Assembly: GCF_000018685.1 (NCBI RefSeq)
Contig: NC_010001.1
Location: forward strand, 1,690,001-1,754,000
Direction of reading: 5' to 3'
Origin: Lachnoclostridium phytofermentans ISDg
Lineage (GTDB): Bacteria; Bacillota; Clostridia; Lachnospirales; Lachnospiraceae
Length of the DNA stretch: 64,000 bases
The number at the start of each line of letters is the position of its first letter. The stretch's first letter is position 1. Below, piece by piece: positions 1 through 8,742 of the stretch. The position numbers and the translations under genes were made by a program. Below the pieces are notes generated by a model. It did not search any database, was not told the DNA's origin, and was given only the letters and a program-made list of their open reading frames with translations.

Positions 1-77
1 GTAAGTACGATTTAGGATTTCTTATCCTAAGTAGTCGAAATAGCTACGATATTGAATTTAGCTACTTTCATAAAAAT

Positions 78-107
78 ATACGATTCTAATATTAAATAGA
101 ATCGTAT
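78..107. repeat. Perfect 11-bp inverted repeat
   Basis: ATACGATTCTA (78-88) and TAGAATCGTAT (97-107) are perfect inverted copies around an 8-nt AT loop. No T-run follows directly, so it is not a clear intrinsic terminator; it could be a weak terminator of an upstream gene outside the window or a protein-binding site. Confidence 0.5.
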
Positions 108-235
108 CATTATAACTTTGTGTTCTATCTCATATAACTCTGATACAGTCATATTTTATCACTATACATTACTAAAGTAAAGGGATTTTCTTATCATTTT
201 TATGAAAGTTTTATGAACTAGAAAAATTGGGAACC

Positions 236-264
236 TAGACAATAATAAAAAGATTCGATATAAT
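236..264 (+). promoter_or_regulatory. Probable sigma-A promoter of the RNA methyltransferase gene
   Basis: TAGACA (236-241), a 17-bp spacer and a perfect TATAAT (259-264) lie about 120 bp before the methyltransferase start. The 5' leader holds an imperfect hairpin, AAGAAAAAGTACGC (291-304) against GCGAACTTTTCCTT (308-321), which could act as an attenuator; that role is inference. Confidence 0.55.
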
Positions 265-385
265 AGGAAAAGTATTTATCAGGAGTAAACAAGAAAAAGT
301 ACGCTTCGCGAACTTTTCCTTGTCATGAATAAAAGGATAACAAGTCAAAAGCTTGATTTTCAAGTGAAATAGAGAGGAATATTGG

Positions 386-1777
386 ATGAAAAAAGGAACA
401 GAATGTATTGGATTAGTAGAGCGAATTGAGTTTCCTAACAAAGGAATTGTAATGGTGGATGATGAGAAGATTATCGTGAAAAATGCCATCACAGGTCAGA
501 AAGTTCGTTTTGTAGTTAATAAAGTAAGAAAAGGAAAAAGCGAAGGTAGATTATTAGAAGTAGTAGAAAAATCTTCACTGGAAACGAAAGAAGCTGTTTG
601 TTCTCATTTTGGAGATTGTGGCGGTTGTACTTATCAAACTATACCTTATGAAACTCAGATTAAAATAAAGGCAGATCAAGTGAAGAAGTTAATTGATGAG
701 GTAATCGCGACAGATAATAAAGAGTATGAGTTTCAAGGAATTGAGGGTAGCCCATTAGAGTTTGGGTACCGAAATAAGATGGAGTTTTCATTTGGTGACG
801 AATTTAAAGATGGACCACTGGCACTTGGACTTCATAAAAAAGGAAGCTTCTATGATATTGTTACAACATCAGATTGTAAATTGGTACATGAAGATTATAA
901 TCGCATCTTAGGATGTGTGCTATCCTTAGCAAAAGAATATAACCTTAACTATTATCACAAGATGAGTCATGAGGGTTATCTACGTCACCTTTTAATTCGT
1001 CGTGCAGCCAGAACAGGGGAAATTCTTGTAAGCTTAATTACAACTTCACAAACGAATGTCTTAGTAAATGGGGAAGAAGAATTTTTAAATAAACTACGTG
1101 AGTCTCTTAAAAACCTTTCCTTAGAAGGTAGTATTGTTGGAATACTTCATACAGTAAATGATAGTCTTGCAGATGTAGTACAAAGTGATCGTACGGATAT
1201 TCTTGATGGTCAAGACTTCATCTTCGAAGAGGTTTTAGGGCTTAAATTTAAAATTTCAACCTTCTCTTTCTTTCAAACAAATTCACTAGGAGCGGAAGTG
1301 CTTTATAACTGTGTTCGTGATTTTGTCGGCGAAACAAAGGATAAGCTTATCTTTGACTTATATAGTGGAACAGGAACAATTGCTCAGTTATTGGCTCCGG
1401 TAGCTAAGAAAGTGATCGGTGTAGAGATCGTGGGAGAAGCTGTTGTTGCTGCTAGGGAGAATGCTTCCTTAAACAAATTAACTAACTGTGAATTTATCGC
1501 GGGTGATGTCTTAAAGGTAATCGACACGATTGAAGAAAAACCTGATTTAATTGTACTTGATCCTCCAAGAGATGGAATTCATCCAAAAGCACTTGATAAA
1601 ATAATTGATTACGGGGTAGACCGTTTGGTTTATATTTCATGTAAACCAAGTAGTTTAGCGAGAGATCTTGTGGTACTTCAGGAGAGAGGGTATTGGGTGG
1701 AGAAGGTAAGGTGTGTGGATATGTTTCCTTGCACAGTGCATACAGAGACAGTTTGCTTACTTAATAGAACAAAATAG
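386..1777 (+). CDS. rlmD: 23S rRNA (uracil-5-)-methyltransferase, RlmD/RumA (TrmA) family
   Basis: Class I SAM-dependent enzyme that methylates C5 of uridine in 23S rRNA. The 463-aa length is normal. An N-terminal TRAM-like RNA-binding part (about residues 5-60) is followed by the iron-sulfur cysteine cluster CSHFGDCGGC (about 72-81), the SAM-binding DLYSGTGT motif, the DPPRDG motif and the catalytic-cysteine motif YISCKP. The C-terminus ends HTETVCLLNRTK, the family's conserved HxExVxLL tail. The ATG start follows GAGAGGAA. Whether the target is one or two uridines (RlmC, RlmD or RlmCD) cannot be told. No terminator hairpin follows the stop, although two homologous 3' ends with terminators lie at 4690 and 5640; see findings. 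Confidence 0.9.
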   Translation: MKKGTECIGLVERIEFPNKGIVMVDDEKIIVKNAITGQKVRFVVNKVRKGKSEGRLLEVVEKSSLETKEAVCSHFGDCGGCTYQTIPYETQIKIKADQVKKLIDEVIATDNKEYEFQGIEGSPLEFGYRNKMEFSFGDEFKDGPLALGLHKKGSFYDIVTTSDCKLVHEDYNRILGCVLSLAKEYNLNYYHKMSHEGYLRHLLIRRAARTGEILVSLITTSQTNVLVNGEEEFLNKLRESLKNLSLEGSIVGILHTVNDSLADVVQSDRTDILDGQDFIFEEVLGLKFKISTFSFFQTNSLGAEVLYNCVRDFVGETKDKLIFDLYSGTGTIAQLLAPVAKKVIGVEIVGEAVVAARENASLNKLTNCEFIAGDVLKVIDTIEEKPDLIVLDPPRDGIHPKALDKIIDYGVDRLVYISCKPSSLARDLVVLQERGYWVEKVRCVDMFPCTVHTETVCLLNRTK

Positions 1778-2133
1778 ATTAATTTGTGATATAATGAAAT
1801 TATCGAATAATTAGTTTTAATAATGAAATAAGTAGCGGAGTCTTTATGATGGAACGCAAAACCTTATTTTTTGATTAAAATATACACTGTTAATAAAAAT
1901 TAAGCTTATAAGTTATCTGGAATATATAAAATTTCGTTTGAGCAAATGATCAAAATTTTAATTAAGCATAAAAAACTAGAAGAAAAGAAATTAGAAAAAA
2001 TGAATTGTAATAAAATTCAAATTCTTTAGAGCCTTTGTTTGTTATTTGAGGGTATAAAATTTTCTTGGTTAAATGTTATTTTGAAAGTAATCTTTTTATA
2101 ATACTTATTTAATGAAGATATGGGGGAAATATA
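1778..2133. other. AT-rich intergenic region, no gene seen
   Basis: 356 bp with no coding potential, no hairpin with a T-run and no recognised RNA. TATAAT at 2097-2102 could be the -10 of the following gene, but TTGAAA at 2081 is only 10 bp upstream, so no full promoter is supported. A ribosome site (GGGGGAAA, about 2121-2128) precedes the ATG at 2134. Confidence 0.4.
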
Positions 2134-4635
2134 ATGGAAGTGGAAGATATTGTTTTATCAGTTAAGGAATGGAATAGAAAAGGGAATGTTTGTAATTCTC
2201 AAAAGGACTATGATAAAGCTATTGAATGCTATAATAAGGCAATTCAAATAAATGAAAACCATGAATATCCTTGGAATGGTCTTGGAAATGTTTATAACTC
2301 TCTAAAGGACTATGATAAAGCTATTGAATGCTATAATAAGGCAATTCAAATAAATGAAAATTATAAAAATCCATGGAATGGCCTTGGAATTGTTTATAAC
2401 TCTCTAAAGGACTATGATAAAGCTATTGAATGCTATAATAAGGCAATTCAAATAAATGAAAATTTTATAAATCCTTGGAATGGCCTTGGAAATATTTATA
2501 GCTCTCAAAATGATTATGATAAAGCTTTTGAATGCTATAATAAAGCAATTCAAATAGATGAAAATCAAGAAAATCCTTGGAATGGTCTTGGAAATGTTTA
2601 TTCCTTTCAAAAGGACTATGATAAAGCTATTGAATGCTACAATAAGGCAATTCAAATAAATGAAATTTTTGAAAATCCTTGGAATGGTCTTGGAAATGTT
2701 TATTCTTTTCAAAAGGACTATGATAAAGCTATTGAATGCTACAATAAGGCAATTCAAATAAATGAAAATCAAGAAAGTCCTTGGAATGGTCTTGGAAATA
2801 TTTATTACTTTCAAAAGTACTATGATAAAGCTATTAAATGCTACAATAAGGCAATTCAGATAAATAAAAATTATGAACTTCCTTGGAATGGCTTTGGAAG
2901 GGTTTATGAAAAACAAAAAGACTATAATAAAGCTATTGAATGTTATAAAAATTCGTTTGCTATTAATCCAAATTATAGATCTCCATATAACAATCTCACT
3001 AATTTATGTGAAAAGTTAGAAAAAGAAAAAAATTTTACCTATAATATTGAAAAATTATTAGAATTTAATCCATCAAATCAAGAAGCATATAGGATATATG
3101 GAAATTTTTTGATGGAATGGAAACTATTAAATGAATCACCAAAAAGTTTAAATAAAATAAGAAGTTTTTTTGAAACATCAATAAGATATTATGAATCTGT
3201 TAAAGATAATTCTGGAATCTCTTTATCTAGAATCAGTTTGGAAAAATTAGAGTCATTGCTAAATGATCTAAATGATAACGAGACCAAACAAAAAAATGAT
3301 ATTAATTCTCCAATGCATAAAGTTATGTATGCTATTAAGGAAAGTAAAATAAGAGACAAATCTAATATTACAAAAAGGTCGTTTTTACCTTTTATTAACG
3401 CAAATTTTGAGTATAAAGATGACTTAACTACTGTTGAAAATGAACCACAAGTCTATTTTGAGGTTCTTAGAAGATGGAATTCTTATACCCCAATTATTGC
3501 AGATAATTATGAGGTAAGTAAAGGTGGGGGTTACTTTATTAAATATAGGGACAAGGGAATTATAATCGACCCAGGATTCAATTTTATTGATAATTTTAAA
3601 AATGCAGGTCATTTTTTTAAAGATATTGATATGATATTTATTTCACATGCACACAATGATCATATGGCTGATTTAGAATCAATTTTAACCCTTCTCCACA
3701 AATATAATGATGAGATAAAAGAATCAGATGATCTTTCTAAGGAAGATACAATAAAAAAAGAAATTTCAAAACGAGATAATATTTCATATAATGAAGTAAC
3801 TGCTGAAAATATAGAAAAGGAGTTTTTAAAATCTAATAGAAGAAAAATAATAGAATTCTATATGCCATTAAGTGTTTTCAAATTTTATTCGGGTCTTTTT
3901 GAATTAACTGCTAAAACTAATTATAGAATTCACATTATTGAGGATGGCTCCATATGTAGTTTGGGTGATAAATATACTACCGATACTAGGGATTCATTTA
4001 GAATACGAACAATAAGAGCAAAGCACAGAGATATGATTTCTGATATTTGCGCGATTGGTCTTTCGATTGAATTCAAAAATTTAGTAATTCTCTACACAGG
4101 CGATACAGGATGGGATGAAAATATAGGAGTTCAATATTCAGAACTAAAGGCTTCCTATCAGGAAAAGAACGTTATTTTACTGGCTCATATAGGTGGATTT
4201 AAAGATTGTGAGGACAATTATTTAACCGGTGGAAAAGATTCGGATATATTTTACAAGAATCATCTTGGAAGATTAGGTTTAGTTAAATTGAACGAAGAAC
4301 TTAAGCCTGATATGTGCCTTATATCTGAATTTGGCGAAGAATTTAAAGGCAACCGAACTGATTTAGCTGCTATTTTTCAAGAAGCCTTTGAAAATAAAAT
4401 TTTATTTTTCCCGGTAGATATAGGGTTTCGGCTAGATATGAATAATAGAAAAATAAAATGTATTCAGAATGCTGAAGAAAATCCATATTCACTTAAATAT
4501 TCCTATAAAGATCCTTGTGATGTAAGAGCCTATGAGCATAAGAAAAATTATTCCTTGCACTATTATGATAGGAATCTTGACTCAAGGCTGATAACTGCAG
4601 TTGTATCTGAACTGGTTAGTCAGAACAAATTGTGA
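2134..4635 (+). CDS. TPR-repeat protein fused to a metallo-beta-lactamase-fold domain
   Basis: 833 aa, no signal peptide or membrane segment, so probably cytoplasmic. Residues about 10-285 are eight TPR units of 34 aa, most reading close to KDYDKAIECYNKAIQIN then PWNGLGN; the DNA units are almost identical. After a linker, residues about 450-760 resemble a metallo-beta-lactamase fold: the metal motif is HAHNDH (H505, H507, D509, H510), followed by LYTGDTGWDE, which fits the later ligand aspartate, and LLAHIGGF, which may supply a late histidine. The TPR part would bind a partner and the MBL part would be a hydrolase or nuclease-like domain; substrate unknown. AT-rich and apparently monocistronic. 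Accessory or defence-like cargo is possible but unproven. Confidence 0.75.
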   Translation: MEVEDIVLSVKEWNRKGNVCNSQKDYDKAIECYNKAIQINENHEYPWNGLGNVYNSLKDYDKAIECYNKAIQINENYKNPWNGLGIVYNSLKDYDKAIECYNKAIQINENFINPWNGLGNIYSSQNDYDKAFECYNKAIQIDENQENPWNGLGNVYSFQKDYDKAIECYNKAIQINEIFENPWNGLGNVYSFQKDYDKAIECYNKAIQINENQESPWNGLGNIYYFQKYYDKAIKCYNKAIQINKNYELPWNGFGRVYEKQKDYNKAIECYKNSFAINPNYRSPYNNLTNLCEKLEKEKNFTYNIEKLLEFNPSNQEAYRIYGNFLMEWKLLNESPKSLNKIRSFFETSIRYYESVKDNSGISLSRISLEKLESLLNDLNDNETKQKNDINSPMHKVMYAIKESKIRDKSNITKRSFLPFINANFEYKDDLTTVENEPQVYFEVLRRWNSYTPIIADNYEVSKGGGYFIKYRDKGIIIDPGFNFIDNFKNAGHFFKDIDMIFISHAHNDHMADLESILTLLHKYNDEIKESDDLSKEDTIKKEISKRDNISYNEVTAENIEKEFLKSNRRKIIEFYMPLSVFKFYSGLFELTAKTNYRIHIIEDGSICSLGDKYTTDTRDSFRIRTIRAKHRDMISDICAIGLSIEFKNLVILYTGDTGWDENIGVQYSELKASYQEKNVILLAHIGGFKDCEDNYLTGGKDSDIFYKNHLGRLGLVKLNEELKPDMCLISEFGEEFKGNRTDLAAIFQEAFENKILFFPVDIGFRLDMNNRKIKCIQNAEENPYSLKYSYKDPCDVRAYEHKKNYSLHYYDRNLDSRLITAVVSELVSQNKL
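2190..2900 (+). repeat. 102-bp tandem coding repeats (TPR units)
   Basis: About seven consecutive 102-bp units share long stretches such as GACTATGATAAAGCTATTGA and AATAAGGCAATTCAAATAAA, differing at few sites between neighbours. The similarity at synonymous positions points to recent unit duplication or gene conversion rather than old TPR divergence. Confidence 0.85.
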
Positions 4636-4689
4636 TTGAATGAAAATTAATTTATCTAAGTTTCTACCGAGTTCCCAACAGCCTCACAC

Positions 4690-4789
4690 GTCATCTTTTT
4701 GTATTTTCAAGGCATGTGGAGACGGTGGTTCTGCAGAAGAGAAACAGCTAAATTATTGAATGAAGCTAATAGAGTTTCATTAGAATTGA
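4690..4789 (+). pseudogene. 3'-end remnant of a RumA-family methyltransferase gene, copy 1
   Basis: Frame 4707-4751 reads SRHVETVVLQKRNS then stop, which is the conserved C-terminal tail of RumA/RlmD-family uracil methyltransferases. No methyltransferase body is present upstream. A related remnant lies at 5640. The fragment is followed directly by an intrinsic terminator, as a genuine 3' gene end would be. It may be the displaced end of a methyltransferase gene after integration of an element at this spot. Confidence 0.6.
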
Positions 4790-4823
4790 GGACGGGAGAG
4801 TAAAAACTTTCACGTCCTTTTTT
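4790..4823 (+). terminator. Intrinsic terminator
   Basis: GGACGGGAGAGT (4790-4801), loop AAAA, ACTTTCACGTCC (4806-4817), then six T. One mismatch and one G-U pair in 12 bp. A near copy occurs at 5753. Confidence 0.8.
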
Positions 4824-4985
4824 AAGTTTTGCTGGTGCATTTCATGATGCTGGAAAGGTTGGTTAAGGAGGAAGCAATCTTATTTTTTACTACTTTGAAG
4901 GTAAGTGGCTAATAATACCGCACATCGACTACCATTAAATTAGGAAATATAATTGTAACAAAATAAGTGGAGCATTTCACTCCAG

Positions 4986-5589
4986 ATGGAGGTTTACAAT
5001 CATGCGATAGCACTACAAACATTACAGCAACGCTGAAAAGACAAAGGTAATAAATCCGATTTATTTTGCTATGCCAGAGAGTCAGTTGTTAAAAAAATAA
5101 TTGAAGCTACTGATTATCTTCCCTGTGGTTACAAGTTTGTAATTAAAGAAGCATATAGACCTCTATCACTACAAAGAGGATTTTTTGAAGGAGCATTTAA
5201 ATATTATAAAACTCAATATCCATTAAAAAATAATGATGAAATTTATAAATTAACATGTCAATATGTAGCACCTGTTAAAGTAGCTGGACATCCAACTGGT
5301 GGGGCAATAGACATAACTTTGATCAAGGATGGAATTGAATTGGATATGGGATCGGAATTTAATGAAGCACCTATTGAACCAGAAAATCTTTCACATCTGC
5401 ATTCCACCTATATAAATGATCTAGGTAAAGCAAACCGAAAAATAAAATACTTATCGATTGCATGGAAAAGGTGGATTTGTAAATTATCCAACTGAATGGT
5501 GGCATTGGTCATATGGGGGTTGCTATTGGGCTTTCCTAAATAACTGTGATGCTTTTTATACAGCAACTGATGAGAATGAAATAATGTAA
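4986..5589 (+). pseudogene. Broken D-alanyl-D-alanine dipeptidase (VanX/DdpX family)
   Basis: A conceptual translation across two lesions gives a peptidase M15D protein: YKFVIKEAYRPLSLQ, the zinc motif GHPTGGAIDIT (SxHxxGxAxD type) and, in a second frame, FVNYPTEWWHWSYG (ExWH motif). The ATG frame from 4986 is stopped at codon 17 (TGA 5034-5036), resumes in the same frame to TGA 5493, and a frameshift near 5455-5465 is needed to reach the EWWH block, which ends at TAA 5587. An intact enzyme would cleave D-Ala-D-Ala. Two independent lesions make function unlikely. It lies between the two methyltransferase-tail remnants. Confidence 0.8.
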
Positions 5590-5639
5590 AAACATTAGAT
5601 AAGGGATTAAAAGATTAGTCACCGCCAAGGCCCTACCAG

Positions 5640-5752
5640 GCTCAAGTGGTATCTTTTTTATCTCCTCAAGGCATGTAGAGACTGTAGTTCTGTTACAGCG
5701 AAAAAACAGTTAAATTATTGGAGAGAAACAATAGAAATATACTAAAAATAAA
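5640..5752 (+). pseudogene. 3'-end remnant of a RumA-family methyltransferase gene, copy 2
   Basis: Frame 5666-5713 reads SRHVETVVLLQRKNS then stop, matching copy 1 at 4707 and the C-terminal tail of uracil methyltransferases. The DNA around it (TCAAGGCATGT, AGAGAC, ACAG(C/T)TAAATTATTG) is shared with copy 1, and an equivalent terminator follows. The two copies are about 0.95 kb apart and bracket the broken dipeptidase gene. Confidence 0.6.
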
Positions 5753-5990
5753 GGACATGAGAGTGGAAACTTTCACGTCCTATTTTTATAGAAAAAGATA
5801 CGGATTGGTCAGCATTATTTTTCCTAAAATAAAATAAAGAAAAAATTATTAGTAGGCTAATTATAATAGTAGTTCCTGTAATATAAGACTTGAAATTCCT
5901 CATAATATCTGCTCCCAATTCATAGTTTGTAAATAATTGTTTATTATTGATATCGTATAATGAATTGTTATAATATTCAACTACAAATTC
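5742..5990 (-). other. Possible small membrane-protein ORF or gene remnant
   Basis: On the minus strand an ATG at 5903 opens a 53-codon ORF to 5742 with one hydrophobic segment (TTIIISLLIIFSLFYF) followed by a basic RKNN. The same frame is open further upstream and reads FCNEFVVEYYNNSLYD, which looks coding, so this may be the end of a decayed gene. Its tail runs into the terminator repeat at 5753. No family recognised. Confidence 0.25.
5753..5788 (+). terminator. Intrinsic terminator, near copy of that at 4790
   Basis: GGACATGAGAGT (5753-5764) pairs with ACTTTCACGTCC (5769-5780), followed by TATTTTTAT. Confidence 0.7.
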
Positions 5991-6109
5991 GTTGCAGAAG
6001 AGAAAAGTTCGTCTCGTTTTGCTTTCCCAATGTTGTATTTATTCTTTATCAAGGGTATTATAAGTGTATGGTTTATTAGTGCGAACCAACGAACAGACTA
6101 GGCGAGGTA

Positions 6110-6454
6110 TTGATTACGGATAAAAGAGAACAAATTGAAACGATACAAGAAGATTTTAAGAATGCACAAGCGATTTTGACAGCAATCGGAGATGAAACAC
6201 GCCAGATAATACTTCTGGTCTTAATGGGCTCCGATTGTAAAAGCGGTATGCGTGTTGGTGAAATCACGGAAAAAACACACCTCTCGCGCCCTGCTGTATC
6301 GCATCAATTGAAAATATTGAAGGATATAGGAATTGTAAGAATGAGAGAAGAAGGAACTAAAAACTACTATTATATCAATGTTTCAGCAAAACTAAATATA
6401 TTAAAAAAATTGGTTCTAGACATTGAAAATTTGATGAAAGAGTTTTATCAGTAA
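6110..6454 (+). CDS. ArsR-family winged-helix transcriptional regulator
   Basis: 114 aa with a typical ArsR/SmtB layout: an N-terminal helix, LTAIGDETRQIILLVL (about 23-38), the recognition helix region THLSRPAVSHQLKILKDIGIV and the beta-wing MREEGTKNYYYIN. No CxC metal motif is visible in the DNA-binding region, so the signal may be redox or another ligand. The start is TTG at 6110 behind AGGCGAGG; no closer ATG exists. It sits 60 bp before a nitroreductase-family gene and probably controls it as well as itself; that link is inference. Confidence 0.85.
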   Translation: MITDKREQIETIQEDFKNAQAILTAIGDETRQIILLVLMGSDCKSGMRVGEITEKTHLSRPAVSHQLKILKDIGIVRMREEGTKNYYYINVSAKLNILKKLVLDIENLMKEFYQ

Positions 6455-6514
6455 AGTTAACATATTTTTCAGTTGACATTATCAACCGCAAAATAAATTT
6501 TAGGAGGTAATTTC

Positions 6515-7222
6515 ATGCGCAGTGCGATAGAAGACAGAGTTTCAAGGAGAAAGTTTGAAAAGGAACCGATTACTGAACAGGAAAAGGAGAAAATTGTTTC
6601 TCTTATTAATCAATTAAATGAAGTATCCGGTTTAACAATGGCATTTCTAGAGGATGGAAGCAGTGCTTTTCAAAAGTTAAGAAAGAGTTATGGGCTATTT
6701 ACCAATGTGCGTTCTCTAATATTGATGAAAGGCAAGAAAGAGGATAAAAACCTGAAGGAAAAGATTGGATATTACGGAGAAGATTTAATTCTAGATATAA
6801 CTGATTTAGGCTTGGGGACTTGCTGGGTTGGAGGCACCTTTGATAGGGATGAATTAACTATTGATAGCGGAGAGGAATTGATTTGTGTTATTGTAGTAGG
6901 TAAAGTGGCAGCTCCTTCACTGAGAGAAAAGATGATGCGGTCAGCTATGCATAGAAAAGTAAAGAGTATAGAAGAACGAATTATAAGCGATCAACCGTTA
7001 CCTCAATGGGTACAAAATGGAATGAAAGCTGTATTATTTGCCCCAAGTGCTAAGAATACACAAAAAGTAATGTTTAAGTATCAGAGCAACATTTTAAGCG
7101 CTCAAATTGCGGATGACTATTCAATGGATCTGATTGATTTGGGTATTGCAAAGAAACATTTTGAACAAGAGTCAGAAGGAAAATTTGAATTTGGGAATGG
7201 TGGTATCTTTCATCTAAAATAA
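6515..7222 (+). CDS. Nitroreductase-family FMN protein (TM1586-like)
   Basis: 235 aa resembling the putative TM nitroreductase group, in which two nitroreductase-like halves form one flavin-binding chain. The N-terminus RSAIEDRVSRRKF is the usual FMN-phosphate contact region; YYGEDLILDITDLGLGTCWVGG matches the conserved helix and GTCW segment; WVQNGMKAVLFAPSAKNTQ is the second-half motif. It probably uses NAD(P)H to reduce an unknown substrate in the cytosol. AGGAGGTAA lies 5 bp before the ATG. Likely co-transcribed with the ArsR gene; a strong terminator follows at 7292. Confidence 0.8.
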   Translation: MRSAIEDRVSRRKFEKEPITEQEKEKIVSLINQLNEVSGLTMAFLEDGSSAFQKLRKSYGLFTNVRSLILMKGKKEDKNLKEKIGYYGEDLILDITDLGLGTCWVGGTFDRDELTIDSGEELICVIVVGKVAAPSLREKMMRSAMHRKVKSIEERIISDQPLPQWVQNGMKAVLFAPSAKNTQKVMFKYQSNILSAQIADDYSMDLIDLGIAKKHFEQESEGKFEFGNGGIFHLK

Positions 7223-7551
7223 ACTATAGCAGACGCCAATTGCCAAGAAAACGATAGCAATAGGCAGTAAATTCATGAAATAAAAGGTCGTGAGACCGTT
7301 CATTTTCAAACTATTTGAGAATGAGCGGTCTCTTTTGTTATCGAGAAATTGATTAAAGAAAGGATGTAGTTGTAGTCATTTCAAACATCTATGTGATAGA
7401 GCAACGGGAAAAATTGACTATAAGTATAAAATATGTAATAATTTACATAAGTTTTTCTATAACAAGTTTTTCTATAAAGCTTTATTCAATTTCAAAGCTA
7501 TGTTTTTAGTGATATATTGAAAAAGCATATTACATAAGGAAGGAGAAAATA
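7223..7551. other. Intergenic region with terminator and a short direct repeat
   Basis: Holds the terminator at 7292-7336 and, at about 7449-7478, two copies of AAGTTTTTCTATAA separated by only a few bases. No further gene or RNA seen. The next gene has the ribosome site AAGGAAGGAGA. Confidence 0.5.
7292..7336 (+). terminator. Strong intrinsic terminator
   Basis: GAGACCGTTCATTTTCAAA pairs with TTTGAGAATGAGCGGTCTC (19 bp with two G-U pairs), followed by TTTT. Confidence 0.9.
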
Positions 7552-8742
7552 ATGAGTAAGGTAGTCAGAAGATTTATACTGGATGACATCTGGAGACTGG
7601 GTAGAACTGAATCATGGTTCTCTGATATGGCTATGAAGGGATTACATCTACGGAGAATTGGACTTATGTTCGCTACCTTTGAGAAGGGGGAGGAAAAAAA
7701 GACAAAGTATAGAATTGGCATTATAAGTCCTAGAATAACTAAAGATCAACTTGAAATATACAAAGAATCCGGTTGGCAGCTTGTTACTAGATTAAAAGAG
7801 TTTTATATCTTTTCATCGCCGGAAGATGAGAATTGTCAGGAGCTTTATACAGATCCTATAGAACAGAGTAACACTATGGTAGTATTGGTCAAGCGAATGC
7901 GAAATCATGTAATTGCGATGTTGATTTTAATGGTGCTCTTTTTAGGAATGGTATTTTTGATGTTATCTCTTCAGCGTACACCAACACTTGCTATGATAGA
8001 GGGATCAATGGTTCAGTATCTGTGGTTTACATTCGTTGAGATTTATGCTTCTTATACTGTTATTCGAAATTTCATAGTTTTACGCAGGCTTAAAAAATCT
8101 CTTTCAGAGGGAAGGCCCATCAATCACCGGGAAAGCTGGCGAAAGCCTCGTTTGATTAATAGCTTTATAAGCATATTCCTTATACTTACAACTTTCCTGA
8201 TTGCTTGTGTACCAGTCGCTCAAATTATCAGTAGAAAAACCTATAATTTACCAGAAACACCAGTTGATCTTCCTGTGATTCGACTTTCGGAAATTGAACA
8301 GAACCCTGATCTTGAGCGTCAGGTAGGATATAGTTTGCGTGATGTGGACAGGGAAAACCGGGTTGACTATGATTGGGCGCTTCTATCTCCGGTAAAGTTC
8401 GAGATATATGAGCATGGTATTGTGAGAAACATAAAGTGGAATGATAATAGCGGTTCTTATTCACCAAGCATTGGAACACATTATTACCGACTGATTTTTT
8501 CATCAATGGCCATAGGCTTGGTACACGACCTTATGGATCGTTATGTCGATGACTTCGATCCGAATGTGATGGTTCAAGAGGTGGAACATACATATTTTGA
8601 TAAGCTATTTGTGGCTGAAAGTGGCATCAGGAAGCAATTCTTTGCCTGTTCCGGAAATGAAGTCATCTATTTAAATTATTATGGTAATGAGCAGGCTGAG
8701 GATATTATTATGTTGTTACCGAAAGCGTTCATGAAGCAATAA
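7552..8742 (+). CDS. DUF2812 domain-containing membrane protein
   Basis: 396 aa. The N-terminal part (about 1-105) carries the DUF2812 pattern RRFILDDIWRLGRTESWFSDMAMKG followed by YRIG and YKESGWQLV. Three hydrophobic segments follow (about 122-142, 158-172, 203-225), then a roughly 170-aa soluble tail. Family members often sit next to PadR regulators; none is adjacent here. Function unknown. The ATG follows AAGGAGAAA at good spacing. A bidirectional-looking terminator separates it from the convergent ABC transporter genes. Confidence 0.7.
   Translation: MSKVVRRFILDDIWRLGRTESWFSDMAMKGLHLRRIGLMFATFEKGEEKKTKYRIGIISPRITKDQLEIYKESGWQLVTRLKEFYIFSSPEDENCQELYTDPIEQSNTMVVLVKRMRNHVIAMLILMVLFLGMVFLMLSLQRTPTLAMIEGSMVQYLWFTFVEIYASYTVIRNFIVLRRLKKSLSEGRPINHRESWRKPRLINSFISIFLILTTFLIACVPVAQIISRKTYNLPETPVDLPVIRLSEIEQNPDLERQVGYSLRDVDRENRVDYDWALLSPVKFEIYEHGIVRNIKWNDNSGSYSPSIGTHYYRLIFSSMAIGLVHDLMDRYVDDFDPNVMVQEVEHTYFDKLFVAESGIRKQFFACSGNEVIYLNYYGNEQAEDIIMLLPKAFMKQ

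Noticed and set aside
2404..2916. 170-aa open frame on the minus strand across the TPR repeats
   Set aside because: It is the antisense shadow of the repeated TPR codons; its own periodic sequence follows the 102-bp units and it has no ribosome site.
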